NCBI RefSeq assembly: GCF_007748175.1
Contig: NZ_CP037422.1
Location: 5,348,334-5,412,333 of the forward strand
Reading direction: 5' to 3'
DNA: 64,000 nucleotides
Source of the DNA: Gimesia aquarii
Lineage (GTDB): Bacteria; Planctomycetota; Planctomycetia; Planctomycetales; Planctomycetaceae
The position numbers were made by a program, and so were the translations under genes. Below the pieces are notes generated by a model. It was given only the letters and a program-made list of their open reading frames with translations, was not told where the DNA came from and ran no database searches. This document shows positions 1 through 9,208 of this stretch, in pieces. The stretch's first letter is position 1. Every line of letters starts with the position of its first letter.

Positions 1-440
1 TCATTATTGACTAACGTCTCACCTACTTGAAATGGAAGATCGATTCTTGAAGCGCCATAACCAACGGCATCAACGGTCGCAATGGGAATATCTGGAACAA
101 CCGGTGGCACATCAGCCAGAGGTACCGGTGCTTTCTCGGGAGTCATCAGAGTTACGATTCCTACCATCGCGAAGACACAAATGGCAATTACCACCCAATA
201 CCCTGTGGCTTGACGCTTTGGATTTGAAGTTGCAGGGAGTGAAACTTCTACTGTCTCATCTTGATGGTGTACCCGTTGGAGTAACGAATCTATTTCGATC
301 AGGGCAATATAGTCAGATCGCGCACGCTCATCGACCAGGAGAATCTCTTCGAGACGCTTTGCCTGTTCCGAGGAGAGAGTCTGGTCAAGCATTGCCTGAA
401 ACAGAAAATCCAGTTCGAAATCTTCTTGAGGATTTGACAT
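1..440 (-). CDS. FecR-like / anti-sigma membrane protein, N-terminal part (runs off left edge)
   Basis: Reading leftward from the ATG at 440, an open frame of about 146 codons continues past position 1. The first 75 residues are acidic and helical, with the FNxxL/LSxEQAxRLE style of planctomycete FecR or anti-sigma N-termini. One membrane segment follows (about residues 81-99, YWVVIAICVFAMVGIVTLM), then a proline-rich linker. The last visible residues (GYGASRIDLPFQVGETLVNN) resemble the opening of a FecR periplasmic domain. The ATG lies only 6 bases after the stop of the sigma factor gene, so the two are almost certainly co-transcribed, and this protein probably controls that sigma factor from the membrane. 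The FecR assignment is an inference from a partial sequence; a LamG or other sensor domain may follow outside the window. Confidence 0.75.
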   Translation of the reverse strand, partial: MSNPQEDFELDFLFQAMLDQTLSSEQAKRLEEILLVDERARSDYIALIEIDSLLQRVHHQDETVEVSLPATSNPKRQATGYWVVIAICVFAMVGIVTLMTPEKAPVPLADVPPVVPDIPIATVDAVGYGASRIDLPFQVGETLVNN

Positions 441-446
441 ATAAAA

Positions 447-974
447 CTAACTATTTGCTGTGCGACGTACACAGTCCATCAGTGCCAGACGAATTCGATA
501 AAGTAATGAGGATATTGTTTCTGCCGACCGTCCATTCAACTTTGCGATCGAAGACACGGACAGGTCTTCGTAGTAGCGCTTACGAACCATCGTTCGATGA
601 TTGGCTGGTAGTTTTTTAATGCACTCTTTCAAGCGTTCATTTCTTTCATCTACACAAGCGGTCTCAGCGTCATATTCTGAGACTAGTTTTTCGATCAGTT
701 CCCCACCAAAAAGTACCGGTTTTCGGTTTCGGTCCCGAATTTCGGAAAGGACGCAAAAATGGGCGATCCGTTTCGCCCAGGCTTCAAAATCTGTACCGAA
801 CTTGAAAGTCGATGACTTACGCCACAGAACCAAATTTGCCTCCTGTAGTACGTCTTTCGCACGATTGTGCTGTCCCGACATCAACGTAAGTACGTACCGA
901 TACAGCACATCCTGCGAAGATGTTAAGAGCGTTACGAATTTTTCGGTTTCTTCAGGAGTCAAGACTCTACTCAC
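447..974 (-). CDS. ECF RNA polymerase sigma factor
   Basis: This is a 175-residue extracytoplasmic-function sigma-70 factor, the usual length for the group. Region 2 covers roughly residues 15-85, with AKDVLQEANLVLWRK as the core-binding and -10 segment. Region 4 covers about 115-170, with the helix-turn-helix around LSVSSIAKLNGRSAETISSLLYRIR. The ending MDCVRRTA is shared with the other sigma factor at 14079 and is typical of the Rhodopirellula/Verrucomicrobium-type ECF subgroup. The gene sits immediately upstream of a FecR-like membrane protein, which suggests a sensor/anti-sigma pair that responds to an envelope signal. The target promoters cannot be deduced from the window. Confidence 0.9.
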   Translation of the reverse strand: MSRVLTPEETEKFVTLLTSSQDVLYRYVLTLMSGQHNRAKDVLQEANLVLWRKSSTFKFGTDFEAWAKRIAHFCVLSEIRDRNRKPVLFGGELIEKLVSEYDAETACVDERNERLKECIKKLPANHRTMVRKRYYEDLSVSSIAKLNGRSAETISSLLYRIRLALMDCVRRTANS

Positions 975-1212
975 GATAAATTGCCATGCCGCTTAAGCCA
1001 TTATTAATAATTCCCAATTGCAGCATGTCATGATGGGCTTTTTTGATAAATCTCAAAAAAATAGAAATTAACAGGAGTTAATCCTATGAATGCATGCTGT
1101 TTATTAAAAAACAAGTCTATGACAAAGTGTGATCGATTTTGCTGATGGGGAATTATTCTCGTGTTTGATTCTGTAACATTACGTGACGATTCTGAGCGCG
1201 TTTAGCTCACAA

Positions 1213-1248
1213 ACAATAAAAAAGCCCGACAGATCATGCTGTCGGGCT
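1213..1248 (-). terminator. Rho-independent terminator of the ceramidase-LamG gene
   Basis: A perfect 10-bp stem (AGCCCGACAG at 1223-1232 with CTGTCGGGCT at 1239-1248) encloses a 6-base loop. Read leftward it is followed by a run of T (complement of 1213-1222). It lies 38 bases after the stop of the leftward gene at 1286, as expected for an intrinsic terminator. Confidence 0.85.
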
Positions 1249-1285
1249 CAGAGGATTTCTCTAATGATGAATTACGAAATGATCT

Positions 1286-3415
1286 TTATTTTGAGAGAGA
1301 CTTCAATTCTTCAGCCGTCAATACACGATCAAAAACAGCGATTTCGTCCAGACGTCCTTCCCAGTTGGATTGATTGTCGGTTCGACCGCCAAAGAAGAGC
1401 TGCTCCAGGACAACTCCTTCTGTTCCAGGGGCAGATTCCATTTCTATTTCCGGTTTGCCATTTCCATTGAGATAAACTCGTACCATTTTTCCATCGCGCA
1501 CCAAAGCCACATGATTCCAGGTCCAGCGTTCAATCGCGGTTTTACCTGCATGCAGTTTACGATCTGCTCCATTCATATAAAGCAGCTTACCCGGGTGTTG
1601 TGTGCCTCCCACTCCTAAAAAATCTCCATAAGCGGCAAGTCCATGATTGGGACCTTGTGAGAACATCCATCCGCTGATTTCGCGTGCATCGAGGGGCATC
1701 CCGTTCCAGATCCAAAGTGATATGGTATAGTGGTCCTTTAAATCGTTGATCCGCGCCTGTAATCGATTACCGGCAAAATGGACAGCGCGATTTGTTTCAT
1801 CTCCTCCACAGAAGGATTTCGAATGGGGGCCTTCCAAAAAGTAGGCGATCGCCGGTTCATAGAACGCGTCACGTTGATTGCCGGACGTGTCTCTTGCACG
1901 GGGACCATTGAATTCATCGAGTCGCCAGTAAGCAACTGGTTTTGCAGCTAAGATTGCTTTGACCGCGGAGCCCTGGCTTTGCCGATAGAACCGTCGGCGT
2001 TGATTACACACTTTTTCCAAGAGTTGCAGATCGGATTCGACGATTTTCGGTTCGGCTAAGACTTCCAGACCAGCGGAACGCGCGGCCCAGGTATTATACC
2101 CCCCCAACAGGTGTTGTTCCGGAGGAGGAATATAGCCATCACCGCCATTGGCCAGTTCAATGACCATTGTATTAGCCAAGGGGCTTTGCAATTTCAATTT
2201 TAAACCAGTGAGTGCATAGGTTTCATTGGGAGTGGTGGTAATGGCAATGTCGCCAATCCGTAGTGCCTGCGTGACGACTTCTGTCGACTGCCGTTCGTGC
2301 AGAATGATTTGCTCCCTGGCGTAAACTTCTTCTGTGGTTTTGGGGAGACGATCACCAGTCTTCTTGACCACTTTTTGTGCCCATTCCAGAAGCTGTTGAT
2401 TGGGAACGCGATAATTCAGTTGCATCCGTTGCTCTGCCATCTCAACATCAGCGTCTTTTCGATACTGAATCTTCTTGTAAACATCGGTCGTGATTTTAAT
2501 CAGTCCTGCTGCATACTCATTGATATCATCGGTTACGGCCCATTGCTCTGTCGGTTTCGTGTAGTCACGGCGATAAATATCACCACTACAACCGTGTGAC
2601 ATAATAGCAACAAAAGGAGGAGCATCTTCACCAACATCTTTTCCAAGTTGAGTTTGTAAACCATTACAGTACAGACCGAAATAGTCAGCACTCAAATCCC
2701 GGTCACCAAAATAATGCATTGAGAAATTGGCGAGTAATGCAATCGGTCGACCATCTCTGGCCTGAAAAGAAATGATAGAAAGGTCGGGATCTTCGGGCCC
2801 TGATTCACCGGTAACATCTTCCCATTTCCTGCCAGCATGCATGTTCGCCCGGACTGTGGGGTTTCCAAACGGGTCGTTGCTGATTCGATCAGGGCGTTTG
2901 ATCCAACGACGTAATGCAGTGTACTCTGGCGCTTTACCTAAGCCCCAACCAACTTGTGCCGGTTCCAGATTGGCTTCAGCTTTGGCAATCGCATCAACAA
3001 GTTTCCCTCTGAGGTAGGGGACATAGTCGGGATCCGCGCTGGTTCCCAGACACGCCAGACTGGAAGGAGCCGTATGCGTATGCGTAGCTGAGATCAGCAT
3101 ATGGTCGGCTCGGATTTTGGTTCGTTGCGCTGCCAGCGTTTTGACTTCATCCAGTAAAGGGCGGGGCAGCATACAGCTATCGACGACGACAATCGCCAGC
3201 CGATCCTCGCCATCGGCGACAACAATCGCCCGGGCGTTGACTTTGGTTTTGACTTTTTTCACACTCCGACTAACCATGCTGCCATTAACCAGTACAGGGA
3301 ATTTGGTGGGTGTCACGTCAATAATCGTGGCACCGACTTTGAGTTCTGCCTCTAATTGAGAGGGAAGTAAAAACATCAGGCAGGAGAGCAGGAGGGTCGC
3401 GAAAGCCGGTTTCAT
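1286..3415 (-). CDS. Exported neutral/alkaline ceramidase-like protein with C-terminal LamG domain
   Basis: The protein has 709 residues with a clear signal peptide (residues 1-23, ending SQLEA). Residues 25-480 match the N-terminal catalytic fold of neutral/alkaline non-lysosomal ceramidases: KVGATIIDVTP at the start and THTHT at 111-115, where the family places zinc-binding histidines. Further histidines and a GCSGD segment follow. In planctomycetes such proteins are common, and their substrate may not be ceramide; N-acyl or other amide and ester substrates are possible. Residues about 500-707 form a LamG/concanavalin-like module (AYWRLDEFNGPRARD, then ISLWIWNGMP, ending FGGRTDNQSNWEGRLDEIAVF), which usually binds glycans. 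The start ATG has only a weak ribosome site. The gene stands alone, ends at a strong terminator, and is probably periplasmic. Confidence 0.8.
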   Translation of the reverse strand: MKPAFATLLLSCLMFLLPSQLEAELKVGATIIDVTPTKFPVLVNGSMVSRSVKKVKTKVNARAIVVADGEDRLAIVVVDSCMLPRPLLDEVKTLAAQRTKIRADHMLISATHTHTAPSSLACLGTSADPDYVPYLRGKLVDAIAKAEANLEPAQVGWGLGKAPEYTALRRWIKRPDRISNDPFGNPTVRANMHAGRKWEDVTGESGPEDPDLSIISFQARDGRPIALLANFSMHYFGDRDLSADYFGLYCNGLQTQLGKDVGEDAPPFVAIMSHGCSGDIYRRDYTKPTEQWAVTDDINEYAAGLIKITTDVYKKIQYRKDADVEMAEQRMQLNYRVPNQQLLEWAQKVVKKTGDRLPKTTEEVYAREQIILHERQSTEVVTQALRIGDIAITTTPNETYALTGLKLKLQSPLANTMVIELANGGDGYIPPPEQHLLGGYNTWAARSAGLEVLAEPKIVESDLQLLEKVCNQRRRFYRQSQGSAVKAILAAKPVAYWRLDEFNGPRARDTSGNQRDAFYEPAIAYFLEGPHSKSFCGGDETNRAVHFAGNRLQARINDLKDHYTISLWIWNGMPLDAREISGWMFSQGPNHGLAAYGDFLGVGGTQHPGKLLYMNGADRKLHAGKTAIERWTWNHVALVRDGKMVRVYLNGNGKPEIEMESAPGTEGVVLEQLFFGGRTDNQSNWEGRLDEIAVFDRVLTAEELKSLSK

Positions 3416-3620
3416 GTGAGGAGATCCTTGTTGAATATCAGCTAACTTTGAGGTTGGAAAAATTTCACTATATCTTGAATATAGCCGCTCTCTGGGAAGA
3501 AAGATACCGAAATAATTAGAGTTATTAATTAAAAAGATGGGGTTAAATAAGAGCCAATTTCAGAGGGGATTGGCCACTCGTACTTTCCTGGTTTGTGGTT
3601 AATAAATAGGAATCAGTTCT

Positions 3621-3756
3621 ACCACGAAATACACGAAACTCACAAAAAATTGAGAATTCAAGTGGCTAATTATTATTGAGCGTGGCACGATCAGTGCGAT
3701 TTGAATGAGCTTCTTGGAAACGAAAGATGTTCGTGTTTTTTCGTGTATTTCGTGGT
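3621..3756. repeat. 18-bp perfect inverted repeat (ACCACGAAATACACGAAA type)
   Basis: The 18 bases at 3621-3638 are exactly the reverse complement of 3739-3756, separated by 100 bases of AT-rich DNA. The right arm is followed by GTTAATAG, and a related half (TTTGTGGTTAATAA) lies just left of the left arm at about 3592-3605. The arms belong to the ACCACGAA-n-CACGAA family of dispersed bacterial intergenic repeats. They fill the gap between the ceramidase and cupin genes (3416-3779), which shows no gene. Whether this is a MITE-like element or a transcript-folding repeat cannot be decided here. Confidence 0.7.
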
Positions 3757-3779
3757 TAATAGATTTAAGAATTCATCCG

Positions 3780-4151
3780 CTATCGTAAATCTTCGGAATC
3801 GATGTAGATCGACTTCAGGAAGTGGGGGTTGCAGACTACGATGAAGACCAGATCGTCCTCTCCGATGTTGGTGATCCGCTGGTCTGTATCTGGCGGAATG
3901 CGTACGACGTCTCCCGGATGAACTTCGGTCGGTTCGTAGTCGCCGACTTCGACTAACCCGGTTCCGGAGAGCATAATGTAACGTTCAAACGTGCCTTTGA
4001 GTCGATGGAAACGGGTCTTTCTTCCTGGTTCGACACGTGCCCGTGCAATCGAAACTTCCGGATCAACGTCGGGGTGCGACATTTCCAGGATGTAGCAACC
4101 TTCTTCGAAATAGTATTCGTCAGCTTCCTGGGGGCGTGTGATGTGATCCAT
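3780..4151 (-). CDS. Cupin-domain protein
   Basis: A small (123-residue) single-domain cupin. The beta-barrel core is visible from about residue 30 to 108: RARVEPGRKTRFHRLKGTFERYIMLSGTGLVEV for the first cupin motif, and HPGDVVRIPPDTDQRITN for the second (GDxxxIPPxxxQ type). It resembles mannose-6-phosphate isomerase-like cupins, which bind a metal and a small sugar-like or phenolic ligand, but one metal-binding His of motif 1 is not obvious. There is no signal peptide, so it is cytoplasmic. It is leftward and about 130 bases upstream of the DUF1552 stop. A specific reaction cannot be assigned. Confidence 0.8.
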   Translation of the reverse strand: MDHITRPQEADEYYFEEGCYILEMSHPDVDPEVSIARARVEPGRKTRFHRLKGTFERYIMLSGTGLVEVGDYEPTEVHPGDVVRIPPDTDQRITNIGEDDLVFIVVCNPHFLKSIYIDSEDLR

Positions 4152-4280
4152 GTTACTAGTCCTTTGGTCATTTGAAGTGATTTGGACTTGTTATCGTATG
4201 GATCAAAGGCAATGAATGCCACCGAACCAAAATGAAATTTACAAAATTTTGATTCGGTGTTCTCAATGGAAGCATGAAAG

Positions 4281-5600
4281 TTAAGTCAGTTCGGACAAAA
4301 TTCCATCGCCGCAGAAGTTCGAATTACCGAATGTTTTGATACGGTGTCCCATGCCGTGGGCGAAGGACATTAGCAGTCGATTGTGGGGAACGTTTTTGAA
4401 TTGGAGTGAGCGTCCCATTTTGAAGTCCAGACCTTTACCAACGAGTACAAGGGGAACGTCATTCAAGGTATGCGAGTTGCCTTTGCCTAACTCATTCGTC
4501 CAGACCACCAGCGTGTTGTCCAGCAAAGATCCTTCGCCATTTGGTTCGGGAGTTTTATCCAGTTTTTCGACCAGATAAGCGAGTTGTTCACAGAACCACT
4601 TATTGATTTTCGTGAGTTTGTCCTGTGATTCCTGGTCTTTATCAGGCTTGTGAGATAATGAGTGATGTCCATCATCAATACCGAGCCACTTCATTCGCGC
4701 CTGACCGACTGAATTGGTATATTGCAGTGTCGCAACGCGCGCCATGTCGTTTGCCAGACTGTTGACCATCAGATCGATCTGCATCTTACTGGTGATGGGC
4801 ATGTTGTCGTTGTCATTTTTGATTCCGACTTCTTGCACAGGAACTTCAACTGCCAGTTTCTGGTTTTTATTGGCTTTCAGTTCCTGTTCCATTTGACGAA
4901 CATAAGATTCATGTTCTTCCAGGAGCTCACGATCCTCGCGACTTAATTTTGTTCGGACTTTTTTCAAGTCTTCGCGCACATCATCCAGAATGCTTGCCAG
5001 ACTTTTGCGGTCTTTCATCTGACCATAGATTTTTTCAAACATCTGATAGGGATCGTCAATGGGGGCGATCGGTTTATTAGAACCTGCGTAGACCATCCGA
5101 GTCCAGGGATCAGCGCGATCAGGAACATTGACACCGAATTCCAATGAACCGAATCGGGTGCGTGTTTCCGGTTGGCTCTGCAGAAAGCGTTTGATTTCCT
5201 GATCAATTGAATGCCCACTGGCCCAACCAGCGGGAGTGTGTGAACCGCCTTGAATATTACCGGGTAATAATTCAATTCCCGTCAAGAGGCAGCTCATGCC
5301 GCGCATATGACTGTCGCCGTCTCCTCTGACACGGTCGGCCACACCTTTAATGACCAGCATTTGATTCTGATATGCCTTGAGCGGCTGCATGATCTCTTTG
5401 AGTTCAAATTTTTCTCCCACTTCATCGGGCCAATAGGTTTTGGGGACGATTCCATTGGGGCTGAACATCACGATCAATCGCTGCTTGCGAATGCTCGCAT
5501 CAGCGGCAAAGCCGAGACTCGGTAAATGGGTTACCAGCGGTAGCACAGCCGTGGAAAGTCCGAGTTCTTTTAAAAATGCGCGGCGGGATTGGAATGTCAT
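4281..5600 (-). CDS. DUF1552 family protein with Tat-type export signal
   Basis: The 439-residue protein begins with a twin-arginine-like leader ([15 protein letters not shown], then a hydrophobic stretch) and an A-F-A type cleavage region near residue 33. The rest is the DUF1552 domain: [15 protein letters not shown] near the start, [14 protein letters not shown], and [17 protein letters not shown] towards the end, which resembles the metal-site region of the related DUF1501 proteins. Function is not experimentally known. The family is almost always encoded beside a DUF1587/1592/1588/1585 cytochrome protein, as here: the stop of the larger partner (5615) is 14 bases before this start. The two are probably one operon acting in the periplasm. 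Confidence 0.88.
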   Translation of the reverse strand: MTFQSRRAFLKELGLSTAVLPLVTHLPSLGFAADASIRKQRLIVMFSPNGIVPKTYWPDEVGEKFELKEIMQPLKAYQNQMLVIKGVADRVRGDGDSHMRGMSCLLTGIELLPGNIQGGSHTPAGWASGHSIDQEIKRFLQSQPETRTRFGSLEFGVNVPDRADPWTRMVYAGSNKPIAPIDDPYQMFEKIYGQMKDRKSLASILDDVREDLKKVRTKLSREDRELLEEHESYVRQMEQELKANKNQKLAVEVPVQEVGIKNDNDNMPITSKMQIDLMVNSLANDMARVATLQYTNSVGQARMKWLGIDDGHHSLSHKPDKDQESQDKLTKINKWFCEQLAYLVEKLDKTPEPNGEGSLLDNTLVVWTNELGKGNSHTLNDVPLVLVGKGLDFKMGRSLQFKNVPHNRLLMSFAHGMGHRIKTFGNSNFCGDGILSELT

Positions 5601-5614
5601 CGAATCTCTCTTTC

Positions 5615-7924
5615 TCAGGACTGAGGTTGATGTAAGGCGGCAACCTTCATAATTTCGATCAGCAGTTGTTGAATATTATAGTCAGACTTTTCAAATTGCG
5701 TGGTTAATTTTTCACGAATCTTTTCGCCATAGGCATTAATGGGCTGTTTCACAGCCTGATGAAATAACTGATCGACAAATGCTGCGTGGGCGTGTCGGTC
5801 TTTGGCAATATGTTCAGCGAGATCTCGGGCTCCATTAAATTGAATCGTTTCACCAGTGACGGAAATTAATTCCGATTTGGCATCAATCGATTTTTGAGAT
5901 TCCTTTTCTCTATATCGGCCAATGGCATCAAAGTGCTCCAAGCTAAAACCAAGCGGGTTGATGATGCTATGGCACGACATACAGGCCGCAGGCTTGGTGA
6001 TCAACGCTACTTTTTCGCGTGTGGTCATACCCGGCTTGAAATCTGCATCTTTGAATTCCGTGGCCTGTGGTGGTGGTTTTAATGTTCTTCCCAACAGATG
6101 ACGTGTCACAAAAACGCCACGGTGGATGGGCGAGCTTAAATTGTGATAAGCAAAGTTAGCCATGAGATAAGGGTGTGTGACCACACCGGCCCGCTTGTCT
6201 TTATCCAGCGAAACTTTTTGAAAATCTTTTCCTTCCGGAAGTTTCACATTATAAACTTTGGCCAATCGGTCATTAAGATAGACATAGTCAGACAGGAGCA
6301 ATTGCCGATAATCAGAAGAGCCTTTCCAGACCACATCATCGAGGAACAGATCGAGTGAGGTCCGGAGATCGGAGACCGTCAGCGCATCAAATTCCGGAAA
6401 GAGTGCTTTGTCTTTTGATAGTTCTTCCTTTTCATCTAACTGTAACCAGTGATGAAAGAAATAACGGAGCTTGGACTGTGCACGCGGATCTTTGAGCATC
6501 CGTTCTGCCTGTTGGGCGACTTGAGCCGAGGTCTTCAATTTTCCCGCTTTGGCGGCCTTATAGAGTTGTGTGTCTGGCATTGAATCCCACAAACCATATG
6601 AGAGCCGGGACGCGACTGCAAAATTGTCTACCGATTCAAACTCGCGGTCTGTATAAAGGAATCGTGGTGATTTCAAGATCAACAGGATAGCGCGTTTGAC
6701 TGATGTTTCGATCGCAGTTTGCTGTTTGAAGTGTTGATCGACAAAAAATGTTTTTTGGTCGTCAGTTAAAGGACGACGAAATGCTAGCTCTGCGAAGCGA
6801 TGGCAAAACTGCCTGACTTTTTCTTTACGATTTTTGTCATTCTGTTTTGTGCGTGCCATCCGGTCGAGATGTTTGATGACCTTGGTCATGATCTCGACGG
6901 CTGCCGTGGTTGTTGCTTCGTCCCAGGATTTGGAAACCGCGATACCTCGTTCGTACCCGGACACGCTGTCATCTGGCGGAAAGACGGTCGAACTGATAAA
7001 CGTTCCCGGTACTTGCTGAGGAACCAGGTTCCGTTGCGGAATCACTTCCTGTGCTTTGCGAGGAGGTTTCCATTCGAGCACAACCGATGCCGATTTGTCT
7101 TTATATTTGAACAGATGCAATCGGAGCGTGTAAGGCTTGCCTGCCAACAAACGGATGGTGGCTTTATGCTCTTTGGCCCGTCCCCGAGAACTGACCCATT
7201 CATCAATAATGGGCTCTGCCTGATTCACCCATAAGCGGGCTCCATTTTCAGTTTTCAGAATGAACTCATAGTCGCCGGTTTCTTCTGCGAGGACCGAACC
7301 CTCCCACTTGATAGAGAACTCTTCGGCGTTTGTGACTTTTTCAACGGGCTTTTTATTCTCAAACTGAAAGTCCACGACGGGATCAATTCGTTGGAGAATC
7401 CGTTTGTCGCGACGTAAGCTGCGACTGTCATAGTATTCTGCATTTAAACCGCGCTTTTGATTTGTCGTTCTGGCGTGACCCAGAAAATTCGCAATTAAGT
7501 CGGCAGTGGTATACAGGTACTGTCGCACGGTCAAACGCGAAAGTTGAACGCGCGCGCTTTGCTTGGCTGACTGAGAATCTTTTGTATAAAACCGCTTGAA
7601 CACATACTCTGCCACGCGTTTTGCCTCTTCACCCTGGCAGGTCTCCGGATCTTCTTCCGGCATCGTTTCATGAATGAGCATGCTCAACTCAGCCAGACTT
7701 TTATGACCTTGCAAGGGGTTTGCCTTATCGTCAACGCCTTGGCCATTGGCGGCGTGGCATTGAATACACATCTTGCGATAGATCTGCTCACCCGTAAGAG
7801 GTTTCGCTTCAATTAACTCAGCAGTACTGTGGAAACTCAAAAAGCAAAGAGTTGAGAAAAGGCAAAACGTACGAACTCTGAACTGAAAGCAGCGTCGATT
7901 CTTTCGAACAATCCTATTTCTCAT
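5615..7924 (-). CDS. Planctomycete-type cytochrome protein with PA14 domain (DUF1587/DUF1592/DUF1588/DUF1585)
   Basis: A 769-residue exported protein; ATG 7924 is preferred over the adjacent in-frame GTG at 7927. After an N-terminal hydrophobic leader comes a cytochrome c-like haem site (CIQCH, about residues 53-57, in [12 protein letters not shown]). A DUF1587-like segment follows ([14 protein letters not shown]), then a PA14 domain (about 155-310, [12 protein letters not shown] to VVLEWKPP). Next is the DUF1592/1595 helical region ([30 protein letters not shown]), and then DUF1588/1585 with a second haem-like CMSCH and the diagnostic [20 protein letters not shown]14 implies carbohydrate binding. 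Together with the DUF1552 partner it probably forms a periplasmic redox pair linked to oxidation of a polymer-derived substrate; the substrate is unknown. Confidence 0.88.
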   Translation of the reverse strand: MRNRIVRKNRRCFQFRVRTFCLFSTLCFLSFHSTAELIEAKPLTGEQIYRKMCIQCHAANGQGVDDKANPLQGHKSLAELSMLIHETMPEEDPETCQGEEAKRVAEYVFKRFYTKDSQSAKQSARVQLSRLTVRQYLYTTADLIANFLGHARTTNQKRGLNAEYYDSRSLRRDKRILQRIDPVVDFQFENKKPVEKVTNAEEFSIKWEGSVLAEETGDYEFILKTENGARLWVNQAEPIIDEWVSSRGRAKEHKATIRLLAGKPYTLRLHLFKYKDKSASVVLEWKPPRKAQEVIPQRNLVPQQVPGTFISSTVFPPDDSVSGYERGIAVSKSWDEATTTAAVEIMTKVIKHLDRMARTKQNDKNRKEKVRQFCHRFAELAFRRPLTDDQKTFFVDQHFKQQTAIETSVKRAILLILKSPRFLYTDREFESVDNFAVASRLSYGLWDSMPDTQLYKAAKAGKLKTSAQVAQQAERMLKDPRAQSKLRYFFHHWLQLDEKEELSKDKALFPEFDALTVSDLRTSLDLFLDDVVWKGSSDYRQLLLSDYVYLNDRLAKVYNVKLPEGKDFQKVSLDKDKRAGVVTHPYLMANFAYHNLSSPIHRGVFVTRHLLGRTLKPPPQATEFKDADFKPGMTTREKVALITKPAACMSCHSIINPLGFSLEHFDAIGRYREKESQKSIDAKSELISVTGETIQFNGARDLAEHIAKDRHAHAAFVDQLFHQAVKQPINAYGEKIREKLTTQFEKSDYNIQQLLIEIMKVAALHQPQS

Positions 7925-8170
7925 CACACAGTCTCAGGCAGGGTATGTTGGAGGGCACTCTGATGGCTTTCCTATTAGGTGGGTGATGATAGGAGAGCCT
8001 TTTCTTTACACTAAGGCTATTTTATGAGTTACAAATAGCAGGGTCAAGCAAGTCTATTTCTCGTAAACCCTTTTGAATTTAAGAGTTTAGTTAATAAAAG
8101 GCCCACTTCGCATACCTGAAAACGAGGCACACTTGTTATTTTTGCCGTTCAAGGAATGAGTAGATGCCTG

Positions 8171-9004
8171 TTATTTGGAGATCAGTTTAAACTCTACGTC
8201 TTTATTTTTATCTTTTACTTCATATGTGAGCACAGACTTTACATTGTAAATCGCTGGGACTTGTTTTTCATAAGAGACGATTCGAACGATATGATTTCCG
8301 ACTGCCGCTCCCTTGAGATCTTTTAAATAATTGAGCGAGAATTTTCCTTGTTCATCTGTGATGCCTACTGATTGTGCTGGTTTTTTATCTTCTTTCCATG
8401 TGTCCTGGGGAACAAAAGTAACCTCGGCACGTGGAAGTGGTTGACCATCAAGGGTAACAGTCCCGCTCACAATCTCCAGAGGTGGATGATCAACGGTTTT
8501 GACCATCGCAGACATTAAAGAATATAATCCATAACAGACCAAAATCACTACTGCCGCGCCGGGAAGAATCATTTTTGCATAATGTTTGCCGACTTCTTTT
8601 GCATATTGATTCTCATCCAACCATTTTTTGATTCCCGTTTTTTTCTTTTGTTTTGATTCTTCAGGTTTGGGTTTTCCTGAGTCAAAAGAATCTGTTTTGT
8701 CCGCTTTGGACGAATTCGTATGACGCAGTAATTGATTTGCAATATTACTAGACGCAGGCGCTTCCGGTTTTTTAGGAGAAGTATCCTCAGAATCATGTTC
8801 CTCAGGTTTGTGTACTTCCGAGAGCGGGGGAAGCTGAACATAGCTTGCTGAAGAGAGTTTGCTTTTTTCTTTCGCTGCAAGCACTTTTTCTTTGTCAGGA
8901 ACTCTTGAAATATGGCCACATTTTGAGCAGGAGACTTTTTTGCCTATGTACTCATCGGGCGCTTTCAAGTTTTTACCACATTTGCATAAAAATCGAATCA
9001 CCAT
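8171..9004 (-). CDS. Zinc-ribbon, single-pass membrane protein with C-terminal carboxypeptidase-regulatory-like domain
   Basis: ATG 9004 is chosen because it starts directly at the zinc ribbon (MVIRFLCKCG); a GTG four codons upstream is possible. The zinc ribbon (C-x-C, then CSKCG, residues 7-32) is followed by a long, lysine- and serine-rich disordered stretch (about 40-135). One membrane segment follows (about 145-165, MILPGAAVVILVCYGLYSLM). A C-terminal beta-sandwich comes next (GTVTLDGQPLPRAEVTFVPQ), which resembles the transthyretin/carboxypeptidase-regulatory-like modules common in planctomycete lipoproteins. The topology predicted is a cytoplasmic ribbon and a periplasmic sandwich. It has no close partner; function is unknown. 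Confidence 0.8.
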   Translation of the reverse strand: MVIRFLCKCGKNLKAPDEYIGKKVSCSKCGHISRVPDKEKVLAAKEKSKLSSASYVQLPPLSEVHKPEEHDSEDTSPKKPEAPASSNIANQLLRHTNSSKADKTDSFDSGKPKPEESKQKKKTGIKKWLDENQYAKEVGKHYAKMILPGAAVVILVCYGLYSLMSAMVKTVDHPPLEIVSGTVTLDGQPLPRAEVTFVPQDTWKEDKKPAQSVGITDEQGKFSLNYLKDLKGAAVGNHIVRIVSYEKQVPAIYNVKSVLTYEVKDKNKDVEFKLISK

Positions 9005-9208
9005 TTTTTGGCCCACTGGTTATGTTAGAGTAAAAAACTTCCTGTCAGATAACATTCCTTATTCAGCACAAGCTAAAAGTCGCTTGATTGATTCGCATGT
9101 GAGAAAATTCTAGCGCTAAAGTCTTACTTTGCATCATCTTCGAAACGGAATGAAAATGAGAGACGCTTCGGTTTCTCAAAGATTCATTTCCAAACAACGT
9201 CCAGCAAA

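Noticed and set aside
32-619. Long rightward open frame
   Set aside because: It is antisense to the FecR-like and sigma factor genes, whose motifs are unmistakable, and has no ribosome site or family motif.
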